Under the pieces are notes generated by a model. The model saw nothing but the letters and a program-made list of their open reading frames with translations. It was not told where the DNA came from and ran no database searches. From positions 62,001 through 126,000 of the forward strand of contig JAAZYX010000025.1 in assembly GCA_014239435.1 (NCBI GenBank): a stretch of 64,000 bases of DNA, given 5' to 3'. Within the stretch, counting starts at the first letter, position 1. Every line of letters begins with the position of its first letter. A program made the translations under genes and the position numbers. Below, piece by piece: positions 17,786-27,339 of the stretch. The stretch is from Fidelibacterota bacterium (GTDB taxonomy: Bacteria > Fidelibacterota > Marinisomatia > Marinisomatales > TCS55).

Positions 17786-19914
17786 AGCAAAGATTTTTCA
17801 TCCTTATTTTTGCAGGATCCATATTTGCTAATGTCGATCCAACTCAAACAATTAACGGAACTGTGGTAGATGCTGCTACAAACATTCCAATCCCAAATGT
17901 TAATGTATACATCAAAAAACAAAGCGCAGGTACGGCCACATCCCTGAATGGAAACTTCAGTCTTAATTATGAAAACGGGAACAATGTATTCCTGACCGTT
18001 TCCCATATCGGTTACGCCGATAAAACAATTTCCCTTAACGATAATTCGGAAGTTGTGGTTATTAAACTGGATGAAATGTTTTTTGAGATGGATGATATTG
18101 TTGTTACAAGCACACGAACGCAAAAACTCCACAGAGATGTGCCGGTGGCAACGGAGGTTATTTCTCGGCAGGATATAGAGGATTCGGGTGCATTGCATGT
18201 GCAAGACTTGCTAAACAGTTATTCCGGTGTCAGCCTGCAAACATCTGTAGACGGTGGTTCTATGCTGAATATTCTCGGAATGGACTCTCGGTATATTCTA
18301 ATCTTGGTGGACGGCCAGCCGATTACAGGGAAATTCAACAATCACGTATCTTTGGACCAGGTTCCTACAAGCCAAATTAAAAAAATTGAAATTATTAAAG
18401 GTCCGAATTCATCGCTTTACGGAAGCGAAGCAATGGCGGGGGCAATTAATATCATTACCAACAGCAAGAGCAGTGGCAATCACATGTCTTTCAATATTCG
18501 TTACAACGGAACGGAAAATAAATTGAAAGCGGATGGCATAAATCATGGATCTGAAAGTCTGCAATTCAATACGGGAAAGACGTTAGGATCTGTAACTGCA
18601 AATTTCAGTGCTGATGTAGATTTTATCGAAACGGATAAAACCATTCAACAAATCGACGCTGACGACATTAGTAAATATTCAGGGACTATTGATTTGGAGT
18701 GGCAACCATCAAACCGGCATTCCTTTCGGTTAAAAGATATGGTTTACAGCCATGCAGAAAATGGAACATCCTCTTTAATGAATACATCTACTCGCATTAG
18801 TAGAAATACTGCATTACTGAATCATCGATTGAGTTTTAGCAATGGATGGAATTTGAGCCATACCGTTAATCACAACATGTACCGGAGGACTTATGTGCAG
18901 GAACGGCCATGGGGAGATTTGGTCACGGATGATGTAACCGAAGAAAGCAACATGGAATACGAGAGCATGATTCAGAAAAAATTTAATTCTGGCGAATTGA
19001 ATGCCGGATTCGAAGGATCATCCGCTTCTTACACAAGTGACCGTGTCCAAAATGGTACCCAAAGCGTGACAGCAGTAAGTCTATTTGGCCAGTACGATTT
19101 TTATCTTTGGAATGCGCTCAATGTTGTCAGTGGAATACGGCTGGACCATTATTCTGAATACGATGTTGTTCTAAGCCCAAGAATTGGGTTTATGTACTCA
19201 ATTACGGACCGATGGAAAGCTCGGACAACGTGGGGAAAAGGATTCCGCTCACCGTCATTTATGGAAAGGTTCATAGACTGGAACCATGTTCAATTTGGGT
19301 ATCGTGTTTTAGGGAATGCTAAACTCAAGCCTGAGCTCTCAAATGGATTTACGGCGGGTGTCGAATATTACCATCCTGCAAAGTACCAAGTCAGCGTAAT
19401 GCTTTATGTTACTAATTTTCAAAATCTGATTGAGGATTATTCGATTGAGGCGGGACTATTAAGTTACCGAAATATTGAACAAGCAACTTACCGAGGATTG
19501 GAATTGCAGGGTCGTTGGATAATATCAAATACGTGGCTTTCATCTTGGGGATTTAACATTGTGGACAATCGTGACAACAGCGGTATCCTCATCCCAAATA
19601 CACAGCCGCTTTCGGGATATGGGCGGATAAGCTATAAAAGCCCAAAACGGTTATGGTCTGCAGCGCTTAGAGCAAAATGGGTGGGCGCATACATGCCTGA
19701 AGATTATAATCCGGAAACAGGAGAATACGAAAAAGCCGGTCAATCCTTGGCCGCTTCCACTATTATAGACATGAATGCAAAAGTGAATATTTGGAAACAA
19801 TTGAGCTTGGGATTCGGGATTCGAAATGCCGGTGATTATACGCACGACCGATACGGACCCTTTATCGGTAGAGCCATGTACATAGAAATTTCAACAAAAA
19901 TAACAGGAGAATAA
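17782..19914 (+). CDS. TonB-dependent receptor (HmuR/CirA-like, probable heme uptake)
   Basis: A 710-residue outer-membrane receptor: signal peptide (about 1-17), carboxypeptidase-regulatory-like domain (about 22-100), plug (about 110-225, with TSTRTQKLHRDVPVATEVIS and IKGPNSSLYGSEAMAGAINIIT, typical of heme, vitamin and colicin-I receptors) and a C-terminal barrel with the conserved TWGKGFRSPSFMERF and NAKLKPELS. It is coupled to a TetR gene upstream and followed after 3 bases by a HmuY-like lipoprotein, the same pairing as HmuR-HmuY of Porphyromonas. The substrate is therefore probably heme, though another siderophore or vitamin cannot be excluded. Confidence 0.85.
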   Translation: MKQRFFILIFAGSIFANVDPTQTINGTVVDAATNIPIPNVNVYIKKQSAGTATSLNGNFSLNYENGNNVFLTVSHIGYADKTISLNDNSEVVVIKLDEMFFEMDDIVVTSTRTQKLHRDVPVATEVISRQDIEDSGALHVQDLLNSYSGVSLQTSVDGGSMLNILGMDSRYILILVDGQPITGKFNNHVSLDQVPTSQIKKIEIIKGPNSSLYGSEAMAGAINIITNSKSSGNHMSFNIRYNGTENKLKADGINHGSESLQFNTGKTLGSVTANFSADVDFIETDKTIQQIDADDISKYSGTIDLEWQPSNRHSFRLKDMVYSHAENGTSSLMNTSTRISRNTALLNHRLSFSNGWNLSHTVNHNMYRRTYVQERPWGDLVTDDVTEESNMEYESMIQKKFNSGELNAGFEGSSASYTSDRVQNGTQSVTAVSLFGQYDFYLWNALNVVSGIRLDHYSEYDVVLSPRIGFMYSITDRWKARTTWGKGFRSPSFMERFIDWNHVQFGYRVLGNAKLKPELSNGFTAGVEYYHPAKYQVSVMLYVTNFQNLIEDYSIEAGLLSYRNIEQATYRGLELQGRWIISNTWLSSWGFNIVDNRDNSGILIPNTQPLSGYGRISYKSPKRLWSAALRAKWVGAYMPEDYNPETGEYEKAGQSLAASTIIDMNAKVNIWKQLSLGFGIRNAGDYTHDRYGPFIGRAMYIEISTKITGE

Positions 19915-19917
19915 TTT

Positions 19918-20427
19918 ATGAAAAACCTTACCCAACTCGTTTTAATGATGATGCTCTTATTGTGTGTCGCCTGCGAAGATACTAAAGATGATGATTCGGT
20001 GACCTTAACAGTAATTGAGGTTATTACTGGCGACTTAGATGACGGATCGTATTATTACAATTTTACCTCGGAATCAGAGGATACAGCCAGTTGGCATCTA
20101 TCTCTGCAAAATATAGCCGTGGGGAATTATTATATGCCGAGCATCGTACTCGACAGTACAAAAGTGATGGTCGCAGTGGATACAGTGAATGCATTCAGCG
20201 ATATTACCACCGGGCCGAGTTCATCTGCATACAGCTCCAGCACAAGTTTGGTTGGATACGGAGGCACTCAGGAAATATTGAATTACAGTTTCACAACTCA
20301 CACGGTCAGCACATCTACATCCACATATTTTGCATATATACTTGCAACCCATAAAGTGTACAAACTGTATTTTGAAGAGTATAGTGCCGGTATTGTAAAA
20401 TTCAAATATGCTGAACTTTCCCAGTAA
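19918..20427 (+). CDS. HmuY-like surface lipoprotein (putative hemophore)
   Basis: A 169-residue lipoprotein with a signal peptide and a lipobox-like CVAC whose lipidated Cys would be residue 19. After an acidic linker, the beta-rich body carries features resembling HmuY: an early SYYYNFTSES...SWHLSLQN element and a C-terminal HKVYKLYFEEYSAGIVKFKYAEL, matching the family's closing strands. His residues (in SWHLSL, SFTTHTV and ATHKVYK) are possible heme ligands. It begins 3 bases after the TonB receptor stop, as hmuY does beside hmuR. Similarity is remote and judged by eye, so function is tentative: heme capture and hand-over to the receptor. Confidence 0.55.
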   Translation: MKNLTQLVLMMMLLLCVACEDTKDDDSVTLTVIEVITGDLDDGSYYYNFTSESEDTASWHLSLQNIAVGNYYMPSIVLDSTKVMVAVDTVNAFSDITTGPSSSAYSSSTSLVGYGGTQEILNYSFTTHTVSTSTSTYFAYILATHKVYKLYFEEYSAGIVKFKYAELSQ

Positions 20428-20478
20428 GTGGTACAAAAACAATAATGGTAGAAGGTCGGGAAACCAATCTTTTTGAAT

Positions 20479-21048
20479 TTAGAGGACTTCTGTCAATTCT
20501 GAATATCGGAAACAGGAGATCAGATGATCATTGACCATCCCCGCTGCCTGCATGAATGCATAGCAAATGGTGGAACCAACAAAGGAAAATCCATCTGATT
20601 TCAACTGTTCACTCATCGCATCTGATTCTGAAGTGGAAACCGGAATTTGGTTTTCCACTTTCCACGAATTCACGATTGTTTTCTGATCTGTAAATTGCCA
20701 AATGTAATCTGAAAAGGATCCGTGGATTTTTTGAATTTTCAGGAATGACGCCGCATTTTTTACGGAAGCATTCACCTTCAGGCGATTTCGAATGATCCCG
20801 GAATCCGTCAATAATGCTTCTATTTTTTCTGTGCTGTATTCTGATATTATTTGAGGATCAAATCCGTCGAAAGCTGATCGCATTGTTTCCCGTTTTTTTA
20901 ATATGATTGCCCAGCTCAACCCAGCTTGGAATGCATCTAGTACCAGAAATTCGAACAGTTTTTTGTCATCAAAAATCGGCACACCCCATTCTAAGTCATG
21001 ATATTCCTTCATGATAGGATTAGCCAGCGACCAAGGGCAGTGATTCAT
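20479..21048 (-). CDS. tag: DNA-3-methyladenine glycosylase I
   Basis: A 189-residue base-excision repair enzyme that removes 3-methyladenine from DNA. Starting at ATG 21048 (MNHCPWSL) places the zinc ligands at Cys4 and His17 as in E. coli Tag; a TTG one codon upstream is less likely. The C-terminal pair appears in NDHLISCFRY. The helix-hairpin-helix glycosylase core (WGVPIFDDKKLFEFLVLDAFQAGLSW...) is complete. It follows the GT90 gene by 14 bases and converges with the HmuY-like gene; a short spacer (20428-20478) holds no clear terminator. Confidence 0.93.
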   Translation of the reverse strand: MNHCPWSLANPIMKEYHDLEWGVPIFDDKKLFEFLVLDAFQAGLSWAIILKKRETMRSAFDGFDPQIISEYSTEKIEALLTDSGIIRNRLKVNASVKNAASFLKIQKIHGSFSDYIWQFTDQKTIVNSWKVENQIPVSTSESDAMSEQLKSDGFSFVGSTICYAFMQAAGMVNDHLISCFRYSELTEVL

Positions 21049-21062
21049 CAATCTGAGAAATA

Positions 21063-22040
21063 TTAATTAGAAAATTTATCGGACAATTGAATTAAAACAT
21101 GTGTCATATAAGATTTCAGAAAATCGGGATTTAATAAGCAATTCGCTACCAGCGATCGTGAGTGGTGATTAATTGTAATGGCGGCATTTTTATTTTCTTT
21201 ATAATGTGTTATCACCTCTTCTAAAGTATCGAGAGTTACAGAAACATAATTGTACCCGTCTTCCAATAGCGGATACCAAAATTCGGTCTGAGGAGATTCA
21301 AGTTTTAGAGATAAACTGTTTGAATAAAGCTGCCAAACAAACCGATCCCATGATGTTGAGTTTCCATCAATGTTCAACAAGTATTTGTACAGAAGCTGCC
21401 GCCGTATAGATTTTGTTTTTTCTGTAATGAGGGGAATTTGATTTTCCAATCCTTTAGCAATAAGATCCGTATTGGCGCCCTGACACCAATTCGTAATTTT
21501 GATGACCATATTTTTTTTATCTTTAGCCCAGAGCGCTGCTGTTACTCGCTGATTATTATCCGTATTTAGATCACCAGTACTGGCGCCGTAAAAGCAAACT
21601 TTCCCTCTTTTTAGATTGAATGGCGGATCAACTCTTTCTGTTTTTTTGCATCGTCGGCTAACCGTTCCGTCCAATAGGTAAAGCGATGGTATTTGAATAA
21701 TTTCAGGATGATTGCTTACGCTTTTCCCAAAGGCTAGCACAGGGTAGTTAGAAAATTCACCGTCATATTTATCATGAACATTGATAAGCAAATCAACATT
21801 AATTTTCTCGGGAATATGTTTTAAACACTCTCGGATAAAGGATGCGATAACTTTGGTTCGTTTATGTCTCCAGCTCCTGTGTTTTTGAAGAACGGTGTTT
21901 TTTATCGAAAAAAGATCAAAATGTTCATCGGAAGGAAGAGATATGGTCTTGTTGAAATCGACATCTTTTGTGTGTAAAACGGCCAAATCCCGACTGGTTA
22001 ATTCCAATTCAGCCAACGATGGATTGGGTGCAGGTTTCAC
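21063..22040 (-). CDS. Glycosyltransferase family 90 (CAP10/LpsA-like)
   Basis: A 325-residue protein starting at GTG 22040, the only usable start after an in-frame stop. The C-terminal half shows the GT90/CAP10 signature: RRQLLYKYLLNIDGNSTSWDRF, WQLYSNSLSLKLES and EFWYPLLEDGYNYVSV. The centre has a possible nucleotide-sugar region (KVCFYGASTGDLNT). Bacterial GT90 proteins add sugars such as xylose or glucose to LPS or capsule; the acceptor here is unknown. No other LPS genes are adjacent. It lies 22 bases after the amidohydrolase stop and 14 bases before tag, so it may be co-transcribed with both. Confidence 0.8.
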   Translation of the reverse strand: MKPAPNPSLAELELTSRDLAVLHTKDVDFNKTISLPSDEHFDLFSIKNTVLQKHRSWRHKRTKVIASFIRECLKHIPEKINVDLLINVHDKYDGEFSNYPVLAFGKSVSNHPEIIQIPSLYLLDGTVSRRCKKTERVDPPFNLKRGKVCFYGASTGDLNTDNNQRVTAALWAKDKKNMVIKITNWCQGANTDLIAKGLENQIPLITEKTKSIRRQLLYKYLLNIDGNSTSWDRFVWQLYSNSLSLKLESPQTEFWYPLLEDGYNYVSVTLDTLEEVITHYKENKNAAITINHHSRSLVANCLLNPDFLKSYMTHVLIQLSDKFSN

Positions 22041-22062
22041 GCGATTAAACCAAGATTGCTTG

Positions 22063-23391
22063 TTATTTCAGGATATCAAGCTGCTGATATTTTTTACGAT
22101 ATTTTTCGTAAAGCATTTTATGCCGGTCGGACATATCGATTTTCTTCCCTTGGATAAAACATTGAAGAATTTGTGTTCTGATATCCAAGGGATCACCGTC
22201 AGCAATGAACAAGGTTGCGTCTTTTCCGATTTCGATGGAACCGAGCCGATTTCCAACGCCCAGTATTCTCGCTGCGGTAAGTGTAATGGATTTAAGTGCT
22301 TCATTAACCGGAAGTCCGAAGGCAGCTGCCATCGCAGCGTGATACGGTAAATTTCGCTGAAAAGCCGCGCCGTACCTCCCGCCGCCCCCGATGGAAAAAT
22401 CCACTCCGGCGCTGTACAGCATATAAGGTGTTTTAAACGGCTGATCATAATCTTCAAACCTTCTAGACGGCAATGACAAAATACTTTCAAGAATGACCGA
22501 AACATTTTTCTGTTTTAACAGATCAACCGTCCGCCACGCATCTTTGCCTCCTACAATAACAGCATCGAGTTCCATACGGTCCGCCCAATGCACCGCTGCT
22601 TCGATTTGTCGGATATCATTTGCGCGAATAAAAACGGGTTTTTCACCCAATACAAATGGAATCATACTTTCAAACCTGAGATCATGATCATGTTTACGGG
22701 ACTTTTGTTTGTTCGGATTCCGATGAATCTTTGCATAAGCTCGGGCATCAACTATAAGCTTATCTAAATGCTTTAGTTTTTTCTGCCGCTCCTCAATTTG
22801 TGCATCCTCACGTTTGGCGTCTTTGCCGGTATCAATCCTCATGGAGGGCCAATTAATATGAAGAGCGGTCGGATGATTGATAGTCGCATTTTCCCAGGTC
22901 CATCCATCCAGCATCATTAGAGAAGATTGTCCGGGAATTAAGCCTGATTGCGGAGTAACATTTGCAGTAAGTACACCATTGGATCGCGCAACGGGAATGA
23001 GCTCAGAATCTGGATTATACGCAACATTGGCGCGGACATTTGGATTGAGACTCCCGGTTTCTGCATAGTCTACTGAAGCGCGAACGGCGGATACTTCTGT
23101 TAATCCAATGGTGCTGATGCCGGCAACAAAACCGGGAAAAATATGCTTTCCTCCAACTCGAATGACTTCCATATCCGGCGCGGGAACAATATTTTTTTCA
23201 ATTTTTAGAATTTTCCCGTTGACCAAAAGCAAATCAAAGTTTGATAGAATATCACCGGAAATTGTATGAACGATCCCGCCTTTCAACAAAATAGGATGGT
23301 CCTGCACGGGCGCCGGGATTTGATCGGATCCGGAAAGCTGAACGGTGGAAAATAAAACAATAAATAGAATGGTGTGTTTAATGGAATTCAT
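22063..23391 (-). CDS. Secreted amidohydrolase-like protein, metal site missing
   Basis: A 442-residue protein with a signal peptide (about 1-22) and the imidazolonepropionase/amidohydrolase fold: an N-terminal beta-sandwich (LKGGIVHTISGDILSNFDLLLVNGKI), a barrel, and a C-terminal LTLTAARILGVGNRLGSIEIGKDATLFI. The usual PGLIDxHxH motif reads PGFVAGISTIGL, and the late Asp region reads GVDFSIGGGG, so the metal ligands HxH and Asp are gone. It is probably catalytically inactive or uses another chemistry. It overlaps the upstream amidohydrolase gene by 4 bases, suggesting the two products pair. Confidence 0.8.
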   Translation of the reverse strand: MNSIKHTILFIVLFSTVQLSGSDQIPAPVQDHPILLKGGIVHTISGDILSNFDLLLVNGKILKIEKNIVPAPDMEVIRVGGKHIFPGFVAGISTIGLTEVSAVRASVDYAETGSLNPNVRANVAYNPDSELIPVARSNGVLTANVTPQSGLIPGQSSLMMLDGWTWENATINHPTALHINWPSMRIDTGKDAKREDAQIEERQKKLKHLDKLIVDARAYAKIHRNPNKQKSRKHDHDLRFESMIPFVLGEKPVFIRANDIRQIEAAVHWADRMELDAVIVGGKDAWRTVDLLKQKNVSVILESILSLPSRRFEDYDQPFKTPYMLYSAGVDFSIGGGGRYGAAFQRNLPYHAAMAAAFGLPVNEALKSITLTAARILGVGNRLGSIEIGKDATLFIADGDPLDIRTQILQCFIQGKKIDMSDRHKMLYEKYRKKYQQLDILK

Positions 23392-26384
23392 CGTACCACC
23401 TCATCATGAAGAGTGCATGAATAAGGTTCAGATTCTTCTGTTTCAGGTTCTGTGTTTCCTGACGTTGATTTTGAATCCTGAAGGATTTTCTGAACCAATG
23501 TGTTTCGGATATTCGAATCTCGTGCTCGGAGATGAATATCCTTCTCTTTTGAAAAATACTTTTTTCCTTCAATCCATGTTTCATCGCAGGAAGTGTAAGT
23601 AGAAAGAGGATGCCCGTTCCAGACAACAAAATCAGCGTCTTTTCCTGCTTCAAGCGAGCCGACCCATGTGTCAATTTTCAGCTGACGAGCGGGATTGATG
23701 GTAACAAGATTGAGTGCGTCTTCTTCTGATAATCCACCGTATTTCACTCCTTTGGCGCCTTCTGTATTCATCCTACGTGCCAACTCATCGCTGTCAGAAT
23801 TAAAGGAAACATTTACGCCTACATTTTCCATGAGGGCGCCATTAAAGGGAATGGCATCAATCACTTCGAATTTATACGCCCACCAATCCGAAAAAGTGGA
23901 AGCACCGGCGCCATGTTCTTCCAGCCGCTCGGCCACTTTGTATCCTTCGAGAACGTGCTGAAATGTGGCGATGGTAAACCCAAATTTTTCCGCGATACGA
24001 GTCAACATCATAATTTCATCCTGCCGATACGAATGGCAGTGGAGCAGTCTGTCGCCTTCCATTATTTCGACCAGCGCTTCGAGCTCAAGGTCTATTCGCG
24101 GTGGAAGTTTTGAACGCCGAGTTTTGCTGTCTTTGTGATATGTGGCCCATCGCTGTTTATAATCCACTGCGGATTTGAATCCGTCGAGAATAATTTGTTC
24201 AACACCCATTCTTGTTTTGGGATATCGATTTGTAGGATCGTCCCAGTTGGATCGTTTAACATTTTCTCCCAATGCAAATTTGATTCCCTGTGGCGCTTTA
24301 TCAAACATCAATCCTTTTGCGTTTTGTCCCCAGCGTAATTTTAAAACGGCATTTTGCCCACCGATTGGATTTGCCGAACCGTGAAGCAGATTCATGGTGG
24401 TAAGTCCGCCGGCGAGAGCTCTGTACAATGCGATATCATCTGGATCAACAACATCCCGCATCCGTACTTCGGCGGTAATAGCCTGAGTGCCTTCATTAAT
24501 TGATAGCCCCGCCATGTGGCTGTGACAGTCAATAAGGCCGGGCGTTACATGTTTCCCTTTTCCCTCAATAATATGAACACTTCCCGCAGGAACCGTCATA
24601 TCCTGAGCTATCCGAACAATTTTCCCATTTTCAACAAGCATGTCAAAATCTTTAAGCATTCCATCTTTGGCGCAGGTCCAAAGTGTTGCATCATTGATGA
24701 AAATTTTCTGCGGCGCCTCGGGTGATGTTTCTAATCCATAAGCGCCTTCCGGGAAAACGGTTGTCAGCGAACTCGGCAATTCAGGATCAGCCGATTCTTC
24801 TTCCGTTATTTCAGGCTCAGAAATTTTGATTCCGGAAAAAGGCAGCATCATTCCGGAAGGATCATACATCTGTCCTGAAATTTTTTCACCGGACATGTGA
24901 CCTGCCATTCTATACATTCCGGGGCGGTTCAGAAAATCAAGATCAATCGTAAAGGAGAGGCGGGAATCATCGAGTACCAATTTATGGACCTTTTTCCACG
25001 TCGAAGAATCCACCTGAATTTCTCCGGATTGGTCTCCCGGATTGCCGCTCACTCTAAACCGAAGTGAGTCATTTTCAAGAATAATTGCCCAATCGCCGGC
25101 AAGGAAAGATGCTGGCTTCGGATTTAATGGAATTTCTCGTCCGCGAATCCATACAGCTCTTACATCAGCATCCGGATCAAAATAATCACCGTCAACCACC
25201 ACAAGATTACCTAAGAAACCTTTTTCAATTTTCCCAATCTGATCGCTTACTCCCATGCGTTCCGCCGGGACTGTTGTTAACGAAGCAAGTAAATCCTGTT
25301 TAGCCGCACCGCGTTCTATCATCCTAAAAAGATGCTGTCTAAAATCCTTCTTAGATTTCAATTCGGCGGAGGTAAGAGCGATGGATACCTTTTCATCCCT
25401 TAATTTTTTGTAATTATCAGGCGCCATATCCCAATGCCGCAGCTGTGCCGTAGAATATTGCAGAGCGCGGTATGGATGTGCAACATCCGGTTTCCCCGGA
25501 AAATCAATGGGTAAAATAATGAAAGGATTCCGGTCGGTTATTTCTGCCAATCGTCTGTATTCGTATCCCGATCCTTTCAGCCAAAGGTTTAATTCGAATT
25601 CATCAGCAATATCCATGGCTCTCAGAGTATAATTTTCATCCGTTGCCCAAAAAAGAAAGGGCTGTTTTTGGGTACTTGCTTCCGAAAGAGATGCTAAGGT
25701 AAGATTTTCCGAAATTGGCTCATTTCCCTGAGGATGTTCTTCCAGAACTTTTACAGATTTTTGGTACCAGTCCGTATCTAAAAATGTTTGCCGAATTAAG
25801 GCAATGCAGCCAAGAAGAGAATTAGGCGGATTCGGGTCGCCCCAACCGCCGTATTCAAAGGCAACCACCTGACTTATCGCATTCCGAATACCTACAGGAT
25901 CTGCATCTAATTGTACCAGCGACGTTTGTCCTCTAAAAATTCCCTCTTCGGGAACAAGTTGAGCGGATGTAAAACCGAGTTTGTGCAATGCTCTGACATC
26001 GTCTTTTTCCGGGTGAAAATAATCAATCGGATTCCGTTCGGCTCGAACTTTTGGATTCCAATGCGCTCGTATATCCTCATTTTCTTCCTCTACAATGGGA
26101 CTTACTACCGGAAGCCAACTTTCAATAAAACCCGGATACAAATGCGATCCCTCAAGATCTAAAATAGTGGCATCGCTTGGGACTGCCATGCTTGCGCCGA
26201 CTGCCTGAATGATTCCATCTCTAAGAAGTACAGAGCCGTTTTCAATAGTATTTCCCGGTTCTGTATGGATAACAGCATTTTTCAAAAACCAGACACGAGG
26301 CGGATTTTCCCGAAGTCCTTTAACCGGTTCGATTTGTGCTGAAGAAATTGAAATGAAAAGAAAAAGAAGAATTAGGTGTTTCAA
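23388..26384 (-). CDS. Secreted tandem amidohydrolase (inactive half plus active half)
   Basis: A 998-residue exported protein. The start is a TTG (26384) overlapping the LOG-family stop, with AAAGGA upstream and a signal peptide (KHLILLFLFISISSAQ). Residues about 20-430 form an amidohydrolase-like half whose HxH position reads YPGFIESWLPV (no His). A linker with beta-strands (about 435-550) leads to a second half with an intact site: TPGLIDCHSHMAG near residue 620, then HCHSYRQDE, FQHVLEGYKVAERL and SFNSDSDELARR with the catalytic-type Asp. Relatives include secreted imidazolonepropionase-like or dipeptidase-like enzymes; the substrate is unknown. It is coupled to a second degenerate amidohydrolase downstream. 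Confidence 0.82.
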   Translation of the reverse strand: MKHLILLFLFISISSAQIEPVKGLRENPPRVWFLKNAVIHTEPGNTIENGSVLLRDGIIQAVGASMAVPSDATILDLEGSHLYPGFIESWLPVVSPIVEEENEDIRAHWNPKVRAERNPIDYFHPEKDDVRALHKLGFTSAQLVPEEGIFRGQTSLVQLDADPVGIRNAISQVVAFEYGGWGDPNPPNSLLGCIALIRQTFLDTDWYQKSVKVLEEHPQGNEPISENLTLASLSEASTQKQPFLFWATDENYTLRAMDIADEFELNLWLKGSGYEYRRLAEITDRNPFIILPIDFPGKPDVAHPYRALQYSTAQLRHWDMAPDNYKKLRDEKVSIALTSAELKSKKDFRQHLFRMIERGAAKQDLLASLTTVPAERMGVSDQIGKIEKGFLGNLVVVDGDYFDPDADVRAVWIRGREIPLNPKPASFLAGDWAIILENDSLRFRVSGNPGDQSGEIQVDSSTWKKVHKLVLDDSRLSFTIDLDFLNRPGMYRMAGHMSGEKISGQMYDPSGMMLPFSGIKISEPEITEEESADPELPSSLTTVFPEGAYGLETSPEAPQKIFINDATLWTCAKDGMLKDFDMLVENGKIVRIAQDMTVPAGSVHIIEGKGKHVTPGLIDCHSHMAGLSINEGTQAITAEVRMRDVVDPDDIALYRALAGGLTTMNLLHGSANPIGGQNAVLKLRWGQNAKGLMFDKAPQGIKFALGENVKRSNWDDPTNRYPKTRMGVEQIILDGFKSAVDYKQRWATYHKDSKTRRSKLPPRIDLELEALVEIMEGDRLLHCHSYRQDEIMMLTRIAEKFGFTIATFQHVLEGYKVAERLEEHGAGASTFSDWWAYKFEVIDAIPFNGALMENVGVNVSFNSDSDELARRMNTEGAKGVKYGGLSEEDALNLVTINPARQLKIDTWVGSLEAGKDADFVVWNGHPLSTYTSCDETWIEGKKYFSKEKDIHLRARDSNIRNTLVQKILQDSKSTSGNTEPETEESEPYSCTLHDEVVR

Positions 26385-27193
26385 AAATTTGGTCCTTTCA
26401 ATTGGTGCTTGGTAATATGCCGCGTTAGGTATTTATACGCCTGATCCACGGAATCGCATGTTTTGAATAATGATAAATACGATTTTGAAATGGTGCCAGC
26501 CTCTACAAGATAATCCCAGTTAATAACATTATTCCAAAAAGTGGAATCATAGAGAACGATTGGAATTTTTTTAATGATTTTATCCGTTTGGATTAGCGTA
26601 AGCAATTCCATGAGTTCATCCAATGTACCGAAACCTCCCGGGAAAACGACCAATGCTTTTGCAAGATACAAAAACCAGAATTTTCTCATAAAGAAATAAT
26701 GAAACTTGATATCCAAATCTTCCGAAATATATTCGTTGCCCGAGTCTTCTCTTGGGAGTGAAATGGTAAGCCCGACCGAAATTCCTTTCGCTTCACTCGC
26801 GCCGCGATTTGCCGCTTCCATAATTCCCGGTCCGCCTCCAGAAGCGATAATAAAACGTTTATTTTTGAGTTTTAATCCCTTACTCCAAACAGTCATTTTA
26901 TTGGCCAGTAACCGGGCATCTTCATAATACCTGCTCATGTCGAGAATACGGTTTAATCGTATTCTCTTTTCCTTCGATAAATTTTTTGGCGCTTTGTCAA
27001 GTGCGGCTTGGGCGTCTTCTTGGGATTGAATCCTGGCAGAACCAAAAAATACAACGGTATCAGCGATGCGGTTTTGACGGAATAAATGAAACGGTCCGTA
27101 AAACTCGGTCATAATCCGAATAGATCTGGCATCGGGGCTGCTCAGAAAGTCAAGATTGTAATAAAAGCGGTCTTTGGGGTTTTTATCTGACAT
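26381..27193 (-). CDS. LOG-family (TIGR00730-type) Rossmann protein
   Basis: A 270-residue cytosolic protein with the LOG/lysine-decarboxylase-like signature: SGGGPGIMEAANRGA and VFPGGFGTLDELMELLTLIQ (PGGxGTxxE). Such proteins hydrolyse nucleoside 5'-monophosphates (cytokinin-riboside or purine/pyrimidine nucleotides). The N-terminal extension of about 80 residues before the Rossmann core fits the longer PpnN-like or type II LOG group. It heads the leftward unit with the amidohydrolases (4-base overlap) and is divergent from the kynurenine operon. An NMN/nucleotide link to NAD metabolism next door is possible but unproven. Confidence 0.82.
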   Translation of the reverse strand: MSDKNPKDRFYYNLDFLSSPDARSIRIMTEFYGPFHLFRQNRIADTVVFFGSARIQSQEDAQAALDKAPKNLSKEKRIRLNRILDMSRYYEDARLLANKMTVWSKGLKLKNKRFIIASGGGPGIMEAANRGASEAKGISVGLTISLPREDSGNEYISEDLDIKFHYFFMRKFWFLYLAKALVVFPGGFGTLDELMELLTLIQTDKIIKKIPIVLYDSTFWNNVINWDYLVEAGTISKSYLSLFKTCDSVDQAYKYLTRHITKHQLKGPNF

Positions 27194-27225
27194 GATTCCG
27201 GTAGAAAGGATGCGAATTTACATCA

Positions 27226-27262
27226 ATTTCCCGAAGTGGGTAGAACTTTTCAATCGGGAAAT
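27226..27262. promoter_or_regulatory. Inverted repeat in the divergent LOG / kynA promoter region
   Basis: Perfect 9-base arms ATTTCCCGA (27226-27234) and TCGGGAAAT (27254-27262) with a 19-base spacer, in the 146-base region between the LOG gene (-) and kynA (+). The arm centres are 28 bases apart, close to three helical turns, which suits a dimeric or tetrameric regulator controlling either or both directions. No regulator gene is adjacent. Confidence 0.45.
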
Positions 27263-27339
27263 ATGAACCTATCCTGAAAATGTCCACCCAACTATCTTAA
27301 TTTCTCTTCATATTCACAAGATCAAACCAAGGTGTTTAC

